Origin: Emiliania huxleyi CCMP1516
Taxonomy: Eukaryota > Haptophyta > Isochrysidales > Noelaerhabdaceae
Direction: 5' to 3'
DNA length: 64,000 bases
Assembly: GCF_000372725.1 (NCBI RefSeq)
Contig: NW_005195017.1
Span: forward strand, 174,921 to 238,920
Part shown: in pieces, positions 42,430 through 51,948 of the stretch
Layout of the letters: each line of letters begins with the position of its first letter
Position numbering within the stretch: the stretch's first letter is position 1
Program-made: the position numbers and the translations under genes
The notes under the pieces: generated by a model
What the model was told of the DNA's origin: nothing
What the model saw: the letters and a program-made list of their open reading frames with translations, nothing else
Databases searched by the model: none

Positions 42430-42800
42430 ATCGGCTGAGAATGAGTGCCTGTAGAAATTAGCCATCGCCCATCAGCGTGGAGTGCATGAATGAGTAACTA
42501 CCACAGCCGAAGTTTGTGAACGAGTGAGAATGAATGACTAAGTAACTCGGCATCGGCGCATGAGAATGTGCGTGGAGAGTGTACCCTGTTAATGGGTGAG
42601 AACGAATGATTAAGTAGGAAGTAGTCATAGGCGCACGAGCGTGGAGGGCGCAACCTGTCAATGACGAGTGAAATTGAATGACATCTACCACAGCCGCGGC
42701 TTTTGAATGAGTGAGAATGAATGATTAAGTAGTAATTAGTCATAGGCGCCCTGTTACTGAGAATGGCTAACTGCCACAGACTTGACACGTGTGACTAAAT
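42430..42800. repeat. Tandem repeat with GAGTGAGAATGAATGA
   Basis: About four imperfect units of 80-110 bp sharing GAATGAATGACTAAGTA and CATAGGCGCACGAGCGTGGA. Nothing coding. 42801-43929 holds no supported gene. Confidence 0.75.
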
Positions 42801-43929
42801 TGTGATTAGTCCCTAATAGTAACCACGAGACGGGAGAGCGTTCCGCGTTAATGAGTGAGGGCGTATTTACGCAATCCTGTGTCGGTCTCGGCTGGGGTCT
42901 CGGGTAGATCTCGGAACCTCTGCGCGCGCAGCGGCAGCGCAGCGGAAGGAACACGCCTACGCGATCACAACCGTGTGAAAGAGAGTCAAAGAAGATGTCC
43001 TTTGTTTATGAGGGATCATGCGGGCTATGAAGGCATATAATAAAATCTCGGGCAATCTCGGGCAACCTCGCCTAAAAAGACAGAAAGAAATCAACGCGCC
43101 CGCGTGCCGCAGCAGGAGAGGAGACTGGGCTTCTTGACTTGACCGGGAAGGTTCGAGCCTGAGAGAGTAGAGCTGCGCCTACGGGCAACACGCCGCGGCG
43201 TTAGCGTCGCGACGACCGGCACACTCTCCCGTGTCCTCGGCGCTCGGACTGGAGCCGGGCAGCGATTGGCACGCGAGCGGGCTGCGTCGCTCTCTCGCCG
43301 GAAAAGAGTGGGGGCCATCGGGCGGGTTCGCTCGGTGTAAGGGTGGGGAACGAGCTGCAGCGGCCGCGTCTCGCGGCTCCTCGGCAGCAGCCTCACCTGC
43401 GAACGGGAGGTGGCAGGCATTGTGAGGCCGAGAGGGGCGTAGTCGCATGGTGGGAGCGGAGAGGGAGCGGCGGGTTGCGCGAGCGAGATGCGTCGCGTCG
43501 CTCGGGCGGCTCGCCGCGGGCATATGTGCGTCGATACGGCGGGGCCAGCGCGAGCGGAACGGGAAAGGCGAGGGTTGGACCTGTGGATCGAGGGGAATGT
43601 GACGCGGCGCTTTTGGATATCTATATGAAGAGGGTACCGAGTAGCCAGCCGAACGCCCCACCTCGATCAAAAAGAGCGCCTTCGGCACTACTCTCTCGAG
43701 GTCTCGCGGATCTTATAAATCAGCCGATCGTTTTTTTGTATTCAGCGGGGCACGCGCGGAACGGAATACGTGCCGACTGTGTATAACACTCGTGTCCTGC
43801 TGTCAAAAGCTCAAGAGTCAAGACAGGGACGTAGAGCTCTACATGCCGGCCTCAAATTTTCTCTTCGGCTCGCTTTCTTCTGTGCGCAAGAGCCGGGCCT
43901 CGCACGCCTGACGCCGGCGGCTCCTGGCC

Positions 43930-44418
43930 CTACTCTATGCAGAGAACCCAGCCGGGGCGGCCGCCGTAGCTCTCGGCCCAAACGTAGCCGTTTCCGTTCA
44001 CCAGCGGTGGTGCGTTCTCGGCCGCAACCTCCTCGGTCATACCTTCGGTGTCGCAGTGGTCGGTGGTGGTCCCACCGTCGGTCGTCATGCCGAGCGCGAC
44101 GCGCTCCTTGTGAGCCGCGAGCCATGCTGCGATTGATGCGTCGGCTCGCGCACTTGCTGCGTCCTGGCGCTTGTTGAAGTCTGCCGCCGCCTTCTGCCAC
44201 TGCCGCTGCCGCAGCGCCCGCAGCCGCTGCAAGGTCTCGTCGGTCAGCAGCGTCTTCGACTGGCGGTCCTCAATCACGGCGGCCTGCACCCGCGACAGGA
44301 GAGAGAGAGCTTTTGTGGTGTTGGTGTACGCAATAACGGGACAGGGTAGTCGTTCTCTATAGCTCCCCTTCTGGCTCTTAGCATGAGCTGCGCCCCGACC
44401 CCTTTCGCGCAGCAACAC
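43930..44418 (-). CDS. Hypothetical protein, probably last exon of a gene
   Basis: A frame of 162 codons with normal composition: AAVIEDRQSKTLLTDETLQR, RQRQWQKAAADFNKRQDAAS and a C-terminus YGGRPGWVLCIE. The segment from AAVIED onward follows a GGTGCAG acceptor-like site, so the true exon may start near 44280 with earlier exons not recognised. The middle is strongly helical (Ala/Arg/Gln). Family not recognised. Confidence 0.35.
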   Translation of the reverse strand: MLLRERGRGAAHAKSQKGSYRERLPCPVIAYTNTTKALSLLSRVQAAVIEDRQSKTLLTDETLQRLRALRQRQWQKAAADFNKRQDAASARADASIAAWLAAHKERVALGMTTDGGTTTDHCDTEGMTEEVAAENAPPLVNGNGYVWAESYGGRPGWVLCIE

Positions 44419-44757
44419 CTTAAACTTTTAGGCCCTCCAAATTCGGGTCGGAGCGTAGCGGAGTGGGCCCCGAGAGTTTGAAAAAGGAGACGGACGCTTG
44501 CGTCCTAGCCTCCAACAACGCCTCAACCCTGCTGCTCTCTGACCACAACCTCGCGGCCCGCTGCACGGCTCTTTGAGCGCGAGAGGAGCTACGAGGCGGC
44601 GGCGAGCGCAGGCGGCGGCGGCGGCGGCGGCGCGGCGGCGGATCGCGGCGCAGACAACGGCAGCAATCTGCGGCACACATACACACACGCCTCCCTTGCA
44701 CTATACCACTCACACCGCCGCCGCACTCTCGGGGAACCTGGTTTGTGGACCTCCCGC

Positions 44758-44836
44758 ACCTGTCCTGACAGTCCTGACAGAGTCCTGACAGAGTCCTGAC
44801 AGAGTCCTGACAGAGTCCTGACAGAGTCCTGGCGGG
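44758..44836. repeat. AGAGTCCTGAC satellite
   Basis: Seven copies of CAGAGTCCTGA. The same word recurs at 45055-45150 (GAGAGTCCTGACAAGCAAACTT units) and at 45836-45912. Flanking this first array, ACCTGGTTTGTGGACCTCCC (44740) is repeated inverted at about 46080-46100. Confidence 0.8.
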
Positions 44837-46100
44837 GTCCTGACGGCGCACGGTCTTCACAGTGCTCACAAGTGCCTCCGACGAGACCTCCACCTTCCTT
44901 CACTGCAACCCTCCTTCCCCTCCCCCCCAGCAGTGAATGATAGACGCCCAGGTAGGTAGGTAGGTAGGTAGGAAGGTGAAGAACAGTCAGGCTCGGACGC
45001 CCAGCCCCCCTTTCGACCGTGCGCGCCCTCTGCGGAATCGTCCTGATGGGGCAGTCCTGACGCAAACTTGAGAGTCCTGACAAGCAAACTTGAGAGTCCT
45101 GACAAGCAAACTTGAGAGTCCTGACAGAAACTTGAGAGTCCTGACAGAAACTTAGAGTCCGACGACAGACAAAAGAAATCACGCTCACTCTCGCGCCACT
45201 CGGCTCGACCATGAAAGCGCACAAGCAAGAGAGGCGCGGCCATGGTGCAGGCAACGTTACAGCCGGCAACGTGCAAGAAGGCAGCAAAGCTCGGCCACGA
45301 CGTCCATGGCCCGCGCCCCCCCGATTTGCCACCGGCGGCCTGCAGGCCAGCGCCGAGCAGCGGACCGACTGCTGACCGACTGCTGACCGACTGCTGACCG
45401 AGGCAGCGCCCACGGCAGCGCCCACAGCAGCGCCCACGGCAGCACCCACGGCAGCACCCACGACAGCGCCCACGGCAGCGCACACGGCTTGGCTGGCCAT
45501 GTCAGCCGCGCAGGGACCCTCCCGCGGGTCCAACCCGAAGCGCTCGACCGCTCGACGGCGCAAGTCGGCTGACGGAGCGAGCCGCATAGCCCTCCAGTGC
45601 TCACCGCAGGATCAGGCCCGACCGGCCCACGCTCACGGCCTGGCCTGCCTGTGGACCAGCAAACTCGTTGGCTGTACGCGAGCAAAGAGCTGCGTGGCTG
45701 GGTTGTGAGCATACCGTCCCCGTTGCGCCCTTTCCCTCAGTGGAGGGCCGTCCCTGCCCTCGGGAGTAACTCGACTGTACACCCCTCCCTACTCTCTAGC
45801 TAAGGGCTCTGTTCACAGCGGGGGGGCAGTGGTTGTCCTGGCGGAGTCCTGGCGGAGTCCTGACAGAGTCCTGACAGAGTCCTGACGGAGTCCTGACAGA
45901 GTCCTGACGGCCTATTTTGGAGGTTTTCAACTTTGAGGTATTGTTACTATGTGAGGGTGAAATGAATGAATCAGTTCTTTGGGACAGTGCAATCCTTTTA
46001 ATTATTACCTCCAACTCAAAAAAAGTCTGATGTCAAACGGACAACGGGGTCCCTTATGGTGGCCTGTAAGGGTAAGGTGCGGGAGGTCCACAAACCAGGT
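44837..46100. other. Repeat-rich, no supported gene
   Basis: Holds GTAGG microsatellite (44950-44972), a dispersed word GGAAGGTGAAGAACAGTCAG also at 29402, a GCAGCGCCCACG array at 45405-45490, and an isolated CTGTTCACAGCGGG introner-like fragment at 45810. Confidence 0.5.
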
Positions 46101-48449
46101 TGGGGGCGGGCAGCGGCGGCGGAGGAGAAGCTACGGCGGGTGACGACGCGGAGACGGCGCTGAGGGAGCGGCGACCGCGGCGCGACGGGAGGCGGTGCAG
46201 CTGCGGCGGCTGCCGCCGCCTCGGCTCGACAGCAGCTGCATGGCTAAGCCTCCCCTTGAGCTCGCTCGCGCTCGTCGTCGCCCCTCGGTCAAGTCCATGC
46301 CCAATCCTTCCCACATCCGTCCACCCTAGACGAGGCGCTGCCCCGATTACCGCTCCGCATCCATTCCTGCCTTGCTCGCGCGCTCTGGTCGCCCTTCACA
46401 CGGACTCACGGATCCATCAGTCGAGAGCATCACACCAACCTCCATAACTGCATTGACTTTCATCGCCACTTCCAAGACCGCCCTGTCCGCCTCCGCTGTT
46501 ATTCCATCCCGTTCCCCCTTCTCCATCACTAAGGTCTCCACTCCACCTCCCACCCGGAAGGCACATCCACTCTCCATCAACTCCACGCTCTTCCTCCGAC
46601 AAAACACGGATAGCATAGGGTGGCACACCGCATTCGCACTGAAGTTGTACTCGTTGGCCGTTAAATCTGTTTCCACTCTCCATGCCCTCACTCCAGCCAC
46701 TCCTCCGATGCCAAGGTGACAGTGATGCCTTCCTCTCGCCTCCAACTTGCACCCACTCCTCTGCTCGAACTCTCTCCTCAGGTCCTCCGCCACCTGAGAG
46801 AGAGAGAGAGAGAGAGAGAAAAAAAACCCCCGCCAATGGCCGTTATCCGTTAGTGCGGACGTCGCCGCGGCTCGCCTCTGCCGCGGCGGCTGCTGCGCGC
46901 ACGCGGCGGCGCCGCTCTCTCGCGAGACGGCTGGCGACGCGGCTCGCCGCCGACGTACGGTGCGCTCGTCCGACGGTCCGCAGCGTGGCGTGCGCGGCGC
47001 TGAGCGCCGCTCTGCGAGCGCCTCTGCGCCTGCACTGCCTGTCTCTGTTGCTGGTGGTGGTGGTGGTGCTGCTGCTGGTGGTGCCGATGCTGCTGCTGGC
47101 GCGGCGCGGCTGTGCGACTGGGCTCGACGCGCGCGTCGCGAGCGTCTGACGCGGCGGGCGGCGTCGGGCAGGTGCGCTTCTCTCTCGGGTGGTGGTGGTG
47201 GTGCTGCTGCTGCTGCTGGTGGTGCAGATGCTGCTGCTGGTGCGGCGCGGCTCTCCGACGCGACTCGATGCGCGCGTCGCGGCTATCTGACGCGGCGGGC
47301 GGCGTCGCGGGCGGCAGCGGTGGCGGCTCGCGGGTGGAGGTGGAGGCTGGTGGCTGTGGTGGACTTTGAGTTTATTTCATGGTCGAGTACGGGGACCGGG
47401 GGGTCAACCGGGAGGCAGGGGGTTCAACCAGGCGACGGAGGACCGTGGGCCATCGCGGGGACCAGCTTGTCCGGAGGGCGGGCTGGGCAGATCCGGATGG
47501 TCTTCACGCCGGTGGGAGGCACCGAGGCGTCTTGGACGCTCAGCTCTACCTTAAGCTCCTGAGGGGCGCGTGGTTGTAACCACGTAGTAGGACTACAGCC
47601 CACCACAGACACCCTCCCCCACTCCTCACGTGTGTTCACACCCTGACCCTCTCCTCTCTCCTCTCTCTCTCTCTCTCTCCTCTCTCTCCTCTTGTCTGTG
47701 CTGTCTGCCTGACTCAGGCACTCAATCTGCCGATGCGTGATTGTGTGTGGGCTGCTCCGAGGGGGCCCTCTGTGCGATCCGACGGGTAGGGGGGCTGTGC
47801 CCGGGCGGTGTCCGGTGTGGAGTCCCCTTCTGATCCCGCCTGGGATGTTGGGTGTGAGGTTGTGGCGGCTTCGATCCCAAGGGGGGGAGCTGATCCCACT
47901 AAATAACCAACTCTCAGGGGCAGTAGGTGGGCGAGCTTCAGGCACGCTCATCTCGATCGTCAAGACGTCGCTACGCGCGGTCTTCCGCGGGGGGAGCTGC
48001 GTCGACGGGTGCGGGACCGCGGCGCAGCCAGTGCCGCGGCGAGGCCTCCGGCTGTTTGCGGCGGGCGGCTTGCTGCTCGCGGCGATGGCGAAAAACTCGT
48101 CTCGCCACACGCCAAGGGCTTATGCTCTGGCGAGACGTGAGGCGCATGCGCCCAGGAGGGGAGGGGGCATGTGTAACGACACTGCTAGAGATGCCTTTCG
48201 GGGCCCAGAGATAAAACTTCTGTGATGCCATGCGTGACCTAGTAGTGTCCCCAGCTATGGGCGTGTCCACGTTGGAGCCAGGTGTGGTGTGGGCGCGAGA
48301 ATAGCTCCGCCGTTCATGGAGGCAACCGATGCGAGTCGACTGGTGTGTGTCGTCGTGGTTTCGTATCAAGAATTCTCTCTCTCTCCGCCACCTCTGAGGG
48401 GAAAAGCCCTCCGGCTAGCTTTGTCCACTGCTTCTCCGCAATCTCTCTC

Positions 48450-48495
<46 letters not shown>

Positions 48496-48571
48496 GGATA
48501 TCCACCTCGAGAACCTCGAGAACCCCGCGCAAAAGAAATCGCGGGTCCCCTGTAGCAGGCCATTTACGTGT
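46101..48571. other. No supported gene; microsatellites and unassigned open frames
   Basis: 46340-46790 has overlapping frames on both strands in lower-GC DNA (plus: Ser/Thr-rich, minus: FCRRKSVELMESGCAFRVGG) that I cannot assign. Microsatellites: (AG)n 46797-46820, GGTGCTGCT runs 47055-47230, (CT)n 47655-47690 and 48455-48493. An R3 end fragment is at 48494-48526, directly before the MnmE gene. Confidence 0.45.
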
Positions 48572-50406
48572 ATGCGCTGCGCCAACCTGGTGCTCTCCTC
48601 CTCACTCGCGTGGGCCTCGGTCCAGCGCAGCGCTGCCGTCGCCGTCGGTCGCGCCACCGTCCCGCTCCTCCGCTCGGCGCAGCGGCGCGGCCCGCTGACT
48701 GCCGCTCGAGGCGTCGTCTGCTCGGCCGGGCCGTCAGGCTCCGCGTTGGATGGGCTGCAGCCGTCGGCGCTCGAGGCGGACACCATCTTTGCGCTCTCCT
48801 CTGGGGCGGGCGTGCGCGCTGGCGTCTCCGTCATCCGCGTCTCTGGGCCGCACGCCAAGCTCGTCTTGCAGCGGATGTGCCCGGGCGGCGGCGGCGGCGA
48901 CGGCCTGCCGCCGCCGCGCCGCGCCGTGCTTCGCAGCCTGAGGCAGCCGGGCAGCGACGTCGCAGGCGGCGACGGCGGAGGCGGAGGCGGCGAGGCACGG
49001 GAGGGCGAGCTGATTGACCAGGAGTTGGTGCTGTGGCTGCCAGGACACTCCAGACACCTCCTAGACATTTCCCACTGGTTGACCAGGCGCTGGTGCTGTG
49101 GCTGCCGGGCCCTCGCTCCTTCACCGGCGAGGACACCGTCGAGCTGCACACGCACGGCTCGCCCGCCGTCGTCAGCGCGACGCTCGAGGCGCTCGGCCGC
49201 CTCTCGTACCACCGGCTGGCCGAGCCGGGCGAGTTCACGCGGCAGGCGCACGCCAACGGGCGTATGGATTTGACCGAGGTGGAGGCGCTCGGCGACCTGA
49301 TCAACGCGCAGACGGACGCGCAGCGGCGGCAGGCGCTCGCGGCGATGGGGGGCGGGCAGAGGCGGTCGCTGGAGGCGTGGCGGGGGCGGATGGTGCGCGC
49401 TCTGGCGCATACCGAGGCGCTGATCGACTTTGGCGAGGACGCAGACGACGTCACCGAGGCCGCGCTCTCGTCCGCCGTCGGCGAGATGCGGGAGATCCGA
49501 CGCGAGATTGAGGCCGAGCTGGAGGACGGGGGGCGCGGCGAGGCTGTGCGCGACGGCGTGCGCGTCGCAATCCTCGGCCCGCCGAACGCAGGCAAGTCTT
49601 CACTTCTCAACCTGCTGGCGCGGCGTGACGCGGCGATCGTTTCGCCGATCGAAGGCACCACCCGCGACGTGGTGACGGTATCGCTGCAGCTGGGAGGCAT
49701 GCCCGTAGTCCTATCTGACACGGCGGGGCTCAGAAGCGACTCGGAGGATCCAATCGAAAGGCTGGGCATGGTGCGGTCGGCAGATGAGGCGGCCAAAGCA
49801 CACGTTCAGCTCTGGGTGTTTGATGCGTCGACGCCGGTGCCGCCCGTGCTGGACGCCTCCTCCGCCGCCGCCTCGCCCACCACCGCCACCGCCGTCACCG
49901 CCACCTCTCCCGCCGCTGCCGATTCCGCCGCCGGCGAGGACGCTGACGGTGTCGGGGCAGAGGCGACCGGAGGCATCGCCGGCGCGCCGCTGCAGCTGCT
50001 GCTGCGAAACAAGGTCGACCTGTCGAGAGGCGGCGAGGGCGGCGCAGAGGGCGGCGACACGGCGGGCGGGGTGCCATCGGAGAGACAGTGGCGCATTTCC
50101 TGCACCACGGGCGAGGGCGTGGCGCCGTTCCTCGACCAGCTGGGCGGCATCGTGCGGCGGCTGTACGGCTCAGACGAGGGAGAGACGCCCCTCGTGACGC
50201 GCGCGAGGCACCGGCAGCACCTCGAGGGCTGCGTCGCTGCGCTGGCGCAGTTCGAGGAGCTCGCGTCCCTCGGCGAGGCCGCGCCGCTCGATTTGGCGTG
50301 CGAGGAGCTGCGGACGGCCTCACTCGAGCTCGGCCGCATCACGGGCCGCGTGGACGTCGAGGAGGTACTCGACGTCATCTTCCGCGACTTTTGCATCGGC
50401 AAGTAG
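48572..50406 (+). CDS. mnmE: tRNA modification GTPase MnmE (organellar)
   Basis: MnmE with MnmG adds the 5-carboxymethylaminomethyl group to wobble U34 of organellar tRNAs. The N-terminal ~60 residues (MRCANLVLSSSLAWASVQRS…) are Arg/Ser/Ala-rich and look like a transit peptide. Then: DTIFALSSGAGVRAGVSVIR, FTGEDTVELHTHGSP, EFTRQAHANGRMDL; G1 GPPNAGKSS (about residue 315), GTTRD, G3 DTAGLR, G4 NKVD and the C-terminal FCIGK, whose cysteine is conserved. One intron lies near 49021-49086 with about 30 bp of exon duplicated on both sides. A GT donor at 49028 gives 592 codons with two extra residues; a GA donor at 49021 gives the exact family spacing (LIDQALVLWLPG). Ala/Thr-rich insertions in the G domain are unusual. 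Confidence 0.92.
49021..49086. repeat. 66-bp intron in mnmE flanked by duplicated exon sequence
   Basis: TTGACCAGGAGTTGGTGCTG… at 49015 and TTGACCAGGCGCTGGTGCTG… at 49079 share about 30 bp. The intervening core CCAGACACCTCCTAGACATT matches the CTAGACACTTC satellite of UTP18 introns. Confidence 0.8.
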
Positions 50407-50521
50407 CCGCGGATGGCATCAGCAGTTGGGAGAGGATGCCCCTATGAGATGCCGCCCCGCCCCCGTTCTCGTCCTTCTCTCCCCTGCAGTACACCTTTTA
50501 CAGCAGCAGTGTGATGACTGG

Positions 50522-51292
50522 CTTGAGCACTTGAGCACTGGATAGGGTCGGTTCCGCATGGTACGGGACCCCTCGATCGTCTCGCCCACCCTCACTGGTG
50601 TGTTCATTGGGGGGGGTCATAACAGACACGGTACAGGATCGAGGTGCACGCTGCTGAAGCAGTGTCGTCCCCCCTCTCCCCGACGGCGATGGGGCGGTGT
50701 GACTAGGGGGTGCGCAGCGCCCCAAAATCCAGCGCTGTGGGATTTCGCGCAATCGCTTGACTCTGAAAAGCTCGCAATCCCTGCGGTGAGCGCTGTGGTC
50801 GCCGCAGACTGGCTCCGACTTGACGGCGGCATGGAGACGTGATGCCTCCATGCCGCCGTCGAGTCAAAATCGACATGCGAGTCGATCTTTGGCCCGCCAG
50901 AGGGATATGCGGCGTTTCGGGCGACAAATAGCGCTGTGACCGCGAAGTGGCGGTGGACATGCTCCCACGGTGCCGACGCGGCGCCGGAGTGGCCGGCGCT
51001 GCTCGCCGCGACCACGACGGCTACTCTGATGCTCCGGGCCGACCCGTCCTACCCGACGGTGGCACTCTTCCACGTCTCGCTCACGCTGAGAAAAAATCTG
51101 AAACGGCGTGCAGCAGAGTCACCGACGAGTCGGTCCGCGTGACTCCTCGTGTCCCGTACCGTTCTCACACATCCATAAACTCACTTTGGCCCCACTGAAG
51201 CGATGCCTGAATCCTGAATCCTCAGATTTTAGATTAGGACGCTGCGCACCCTCTAGTGTGACCGATCGAGCTACAAGGGGAGCTTGTTCAGC
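50522..51292. repeat. Dispersed repeat R1, copy 2, split by a MITE
   Basis: Matches 641-852 from 50522 to 50703 and again from 51256 to 51292. The break coincides with the element at 50704-51255. Confidence 0.85.
50704..51255. mobile_element. 552-bp non-autonomous DNA transposon (MITE) with TIRs and 7-bp TSD
   Basis: Left end TAGGGGGTGCGCAGCGCCC; right end, reverse complemented, TAGAGGGTGCGCAGCGTCC (two mismatches in 19). GTGTGAC flanks both sides (50697-50703 and 51256-51262) and occurs once in the intact R1 copy at about 815-821. Terminal TAG and 7-8 bp duplication suggest a hAT-like superfamily, as inference. The interior has no transposase frame; it has a short palindrome (GGCGGCATGGAGAC…GCCTCCATGCCGCC) at 50826-50862. 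Confidence 0.85.
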
Positions 51293-51625
51293 AGGATCAG
51301 GGGTGAGCCGAGCAGTTCTCACTTCCTCAATGGGTGAGCTTCAGTCCTCAGGCCACTCCCCCCCTTCACCCCTCGGCTCGTGTGGATTCGAACCACCGCC
51401 GGGATGGACGCTTCCTGCTTCCATCTTGAGAGATGACTGGCTATGACTGGCTTGTTGCACGACGGTAACATATGGGCGTCGGACTACACGGACACGATGT
51501 CTCAAATATGAGGGGTTTTGACTCCTACCGGCTCCTGACGCTATCCCTGGCAGCTCTGATGGCCAGGATCAGTAGTGTTGTGATGGAGGGTGCCCATACT
51601 AGCGCAGGAGCTGCCACACTCGCCC
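51293..51625. other. Intergenic; short dispersed word
   Basis: GACACGATGTCTCAAATATG (51490) plus GAGGGGTTTTGAC recurs at 58597-58627. TGGATTCGAACCACC at 51383 has a B-box-like core on the minus strand, but no tRNA folds around it. Confidence 0.5.
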
Positions 51626-51652
51626 GGTGTGAAGTCGGTTTCGCTCGCTCCC

Positions 51653-51912
51653 CGTATTGGCCATGGGACCCCATCCGTATTGGCCGATGGGGAGGAACGG
51701 GGCGAGCCCCCTCCAACCCACCCGCGCTAGGTCTCGGGGGACGAAGGGGTCACACCCGACGACCTCGGGAACTAGCCGGGGCAGTCGGAGAAGTGGCAAC
51801 TCCGTGCACTGACGGTCGGCCGTCAGAAAACACGCCTCCGTGACTCGGGTTACACCAATCCTCGCTACCCATCGCGGCCGAAGGATATCCACCTCGAGAA
51901 CCTCGAGAACCT
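51653..51912. mobile_element. Dispersed repeat R3, copy 3, bounded by a 27-bp direct repeat
   Basis: Inverted relative to copies at 11789 and 28398. GGTGTGAAGTCGGTTTCGCT plus 7 more bases occurs at 51626-51652 and 51913-51939, immediately on both sides, consistent with a target duplication on insertion. The next gene's ATG is at 51949. No coding capacity; non-autonomous. Confidence 0.65.
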
Positions 51913-51948
51913 GGTGTGAAGTCGGTTTCGCTCGCTCCCAGCATCGCC

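Noticed and set aside
46347..46793. Gene on either strand at 46.35-46.8 kb
   Set aside because: Both strands are open with similar plausibility and neither protein is recognised; no splice or start support.
48572..50406. Recent bacterial transfer or contamination for mnmE
   Set aside because: It has an N-terminal targeting-like extension, an intron with the local boundary-duplication pattern, and local GC content; it is a normal organelle-derived nuclear gene.
51370..51450. tRNA gene on the minus strand (GGTTCGAATCC)
   Set aside because: B box present and T-stem nearly pairs, but no A box or matching 5' acceptor strand within 90 bp.
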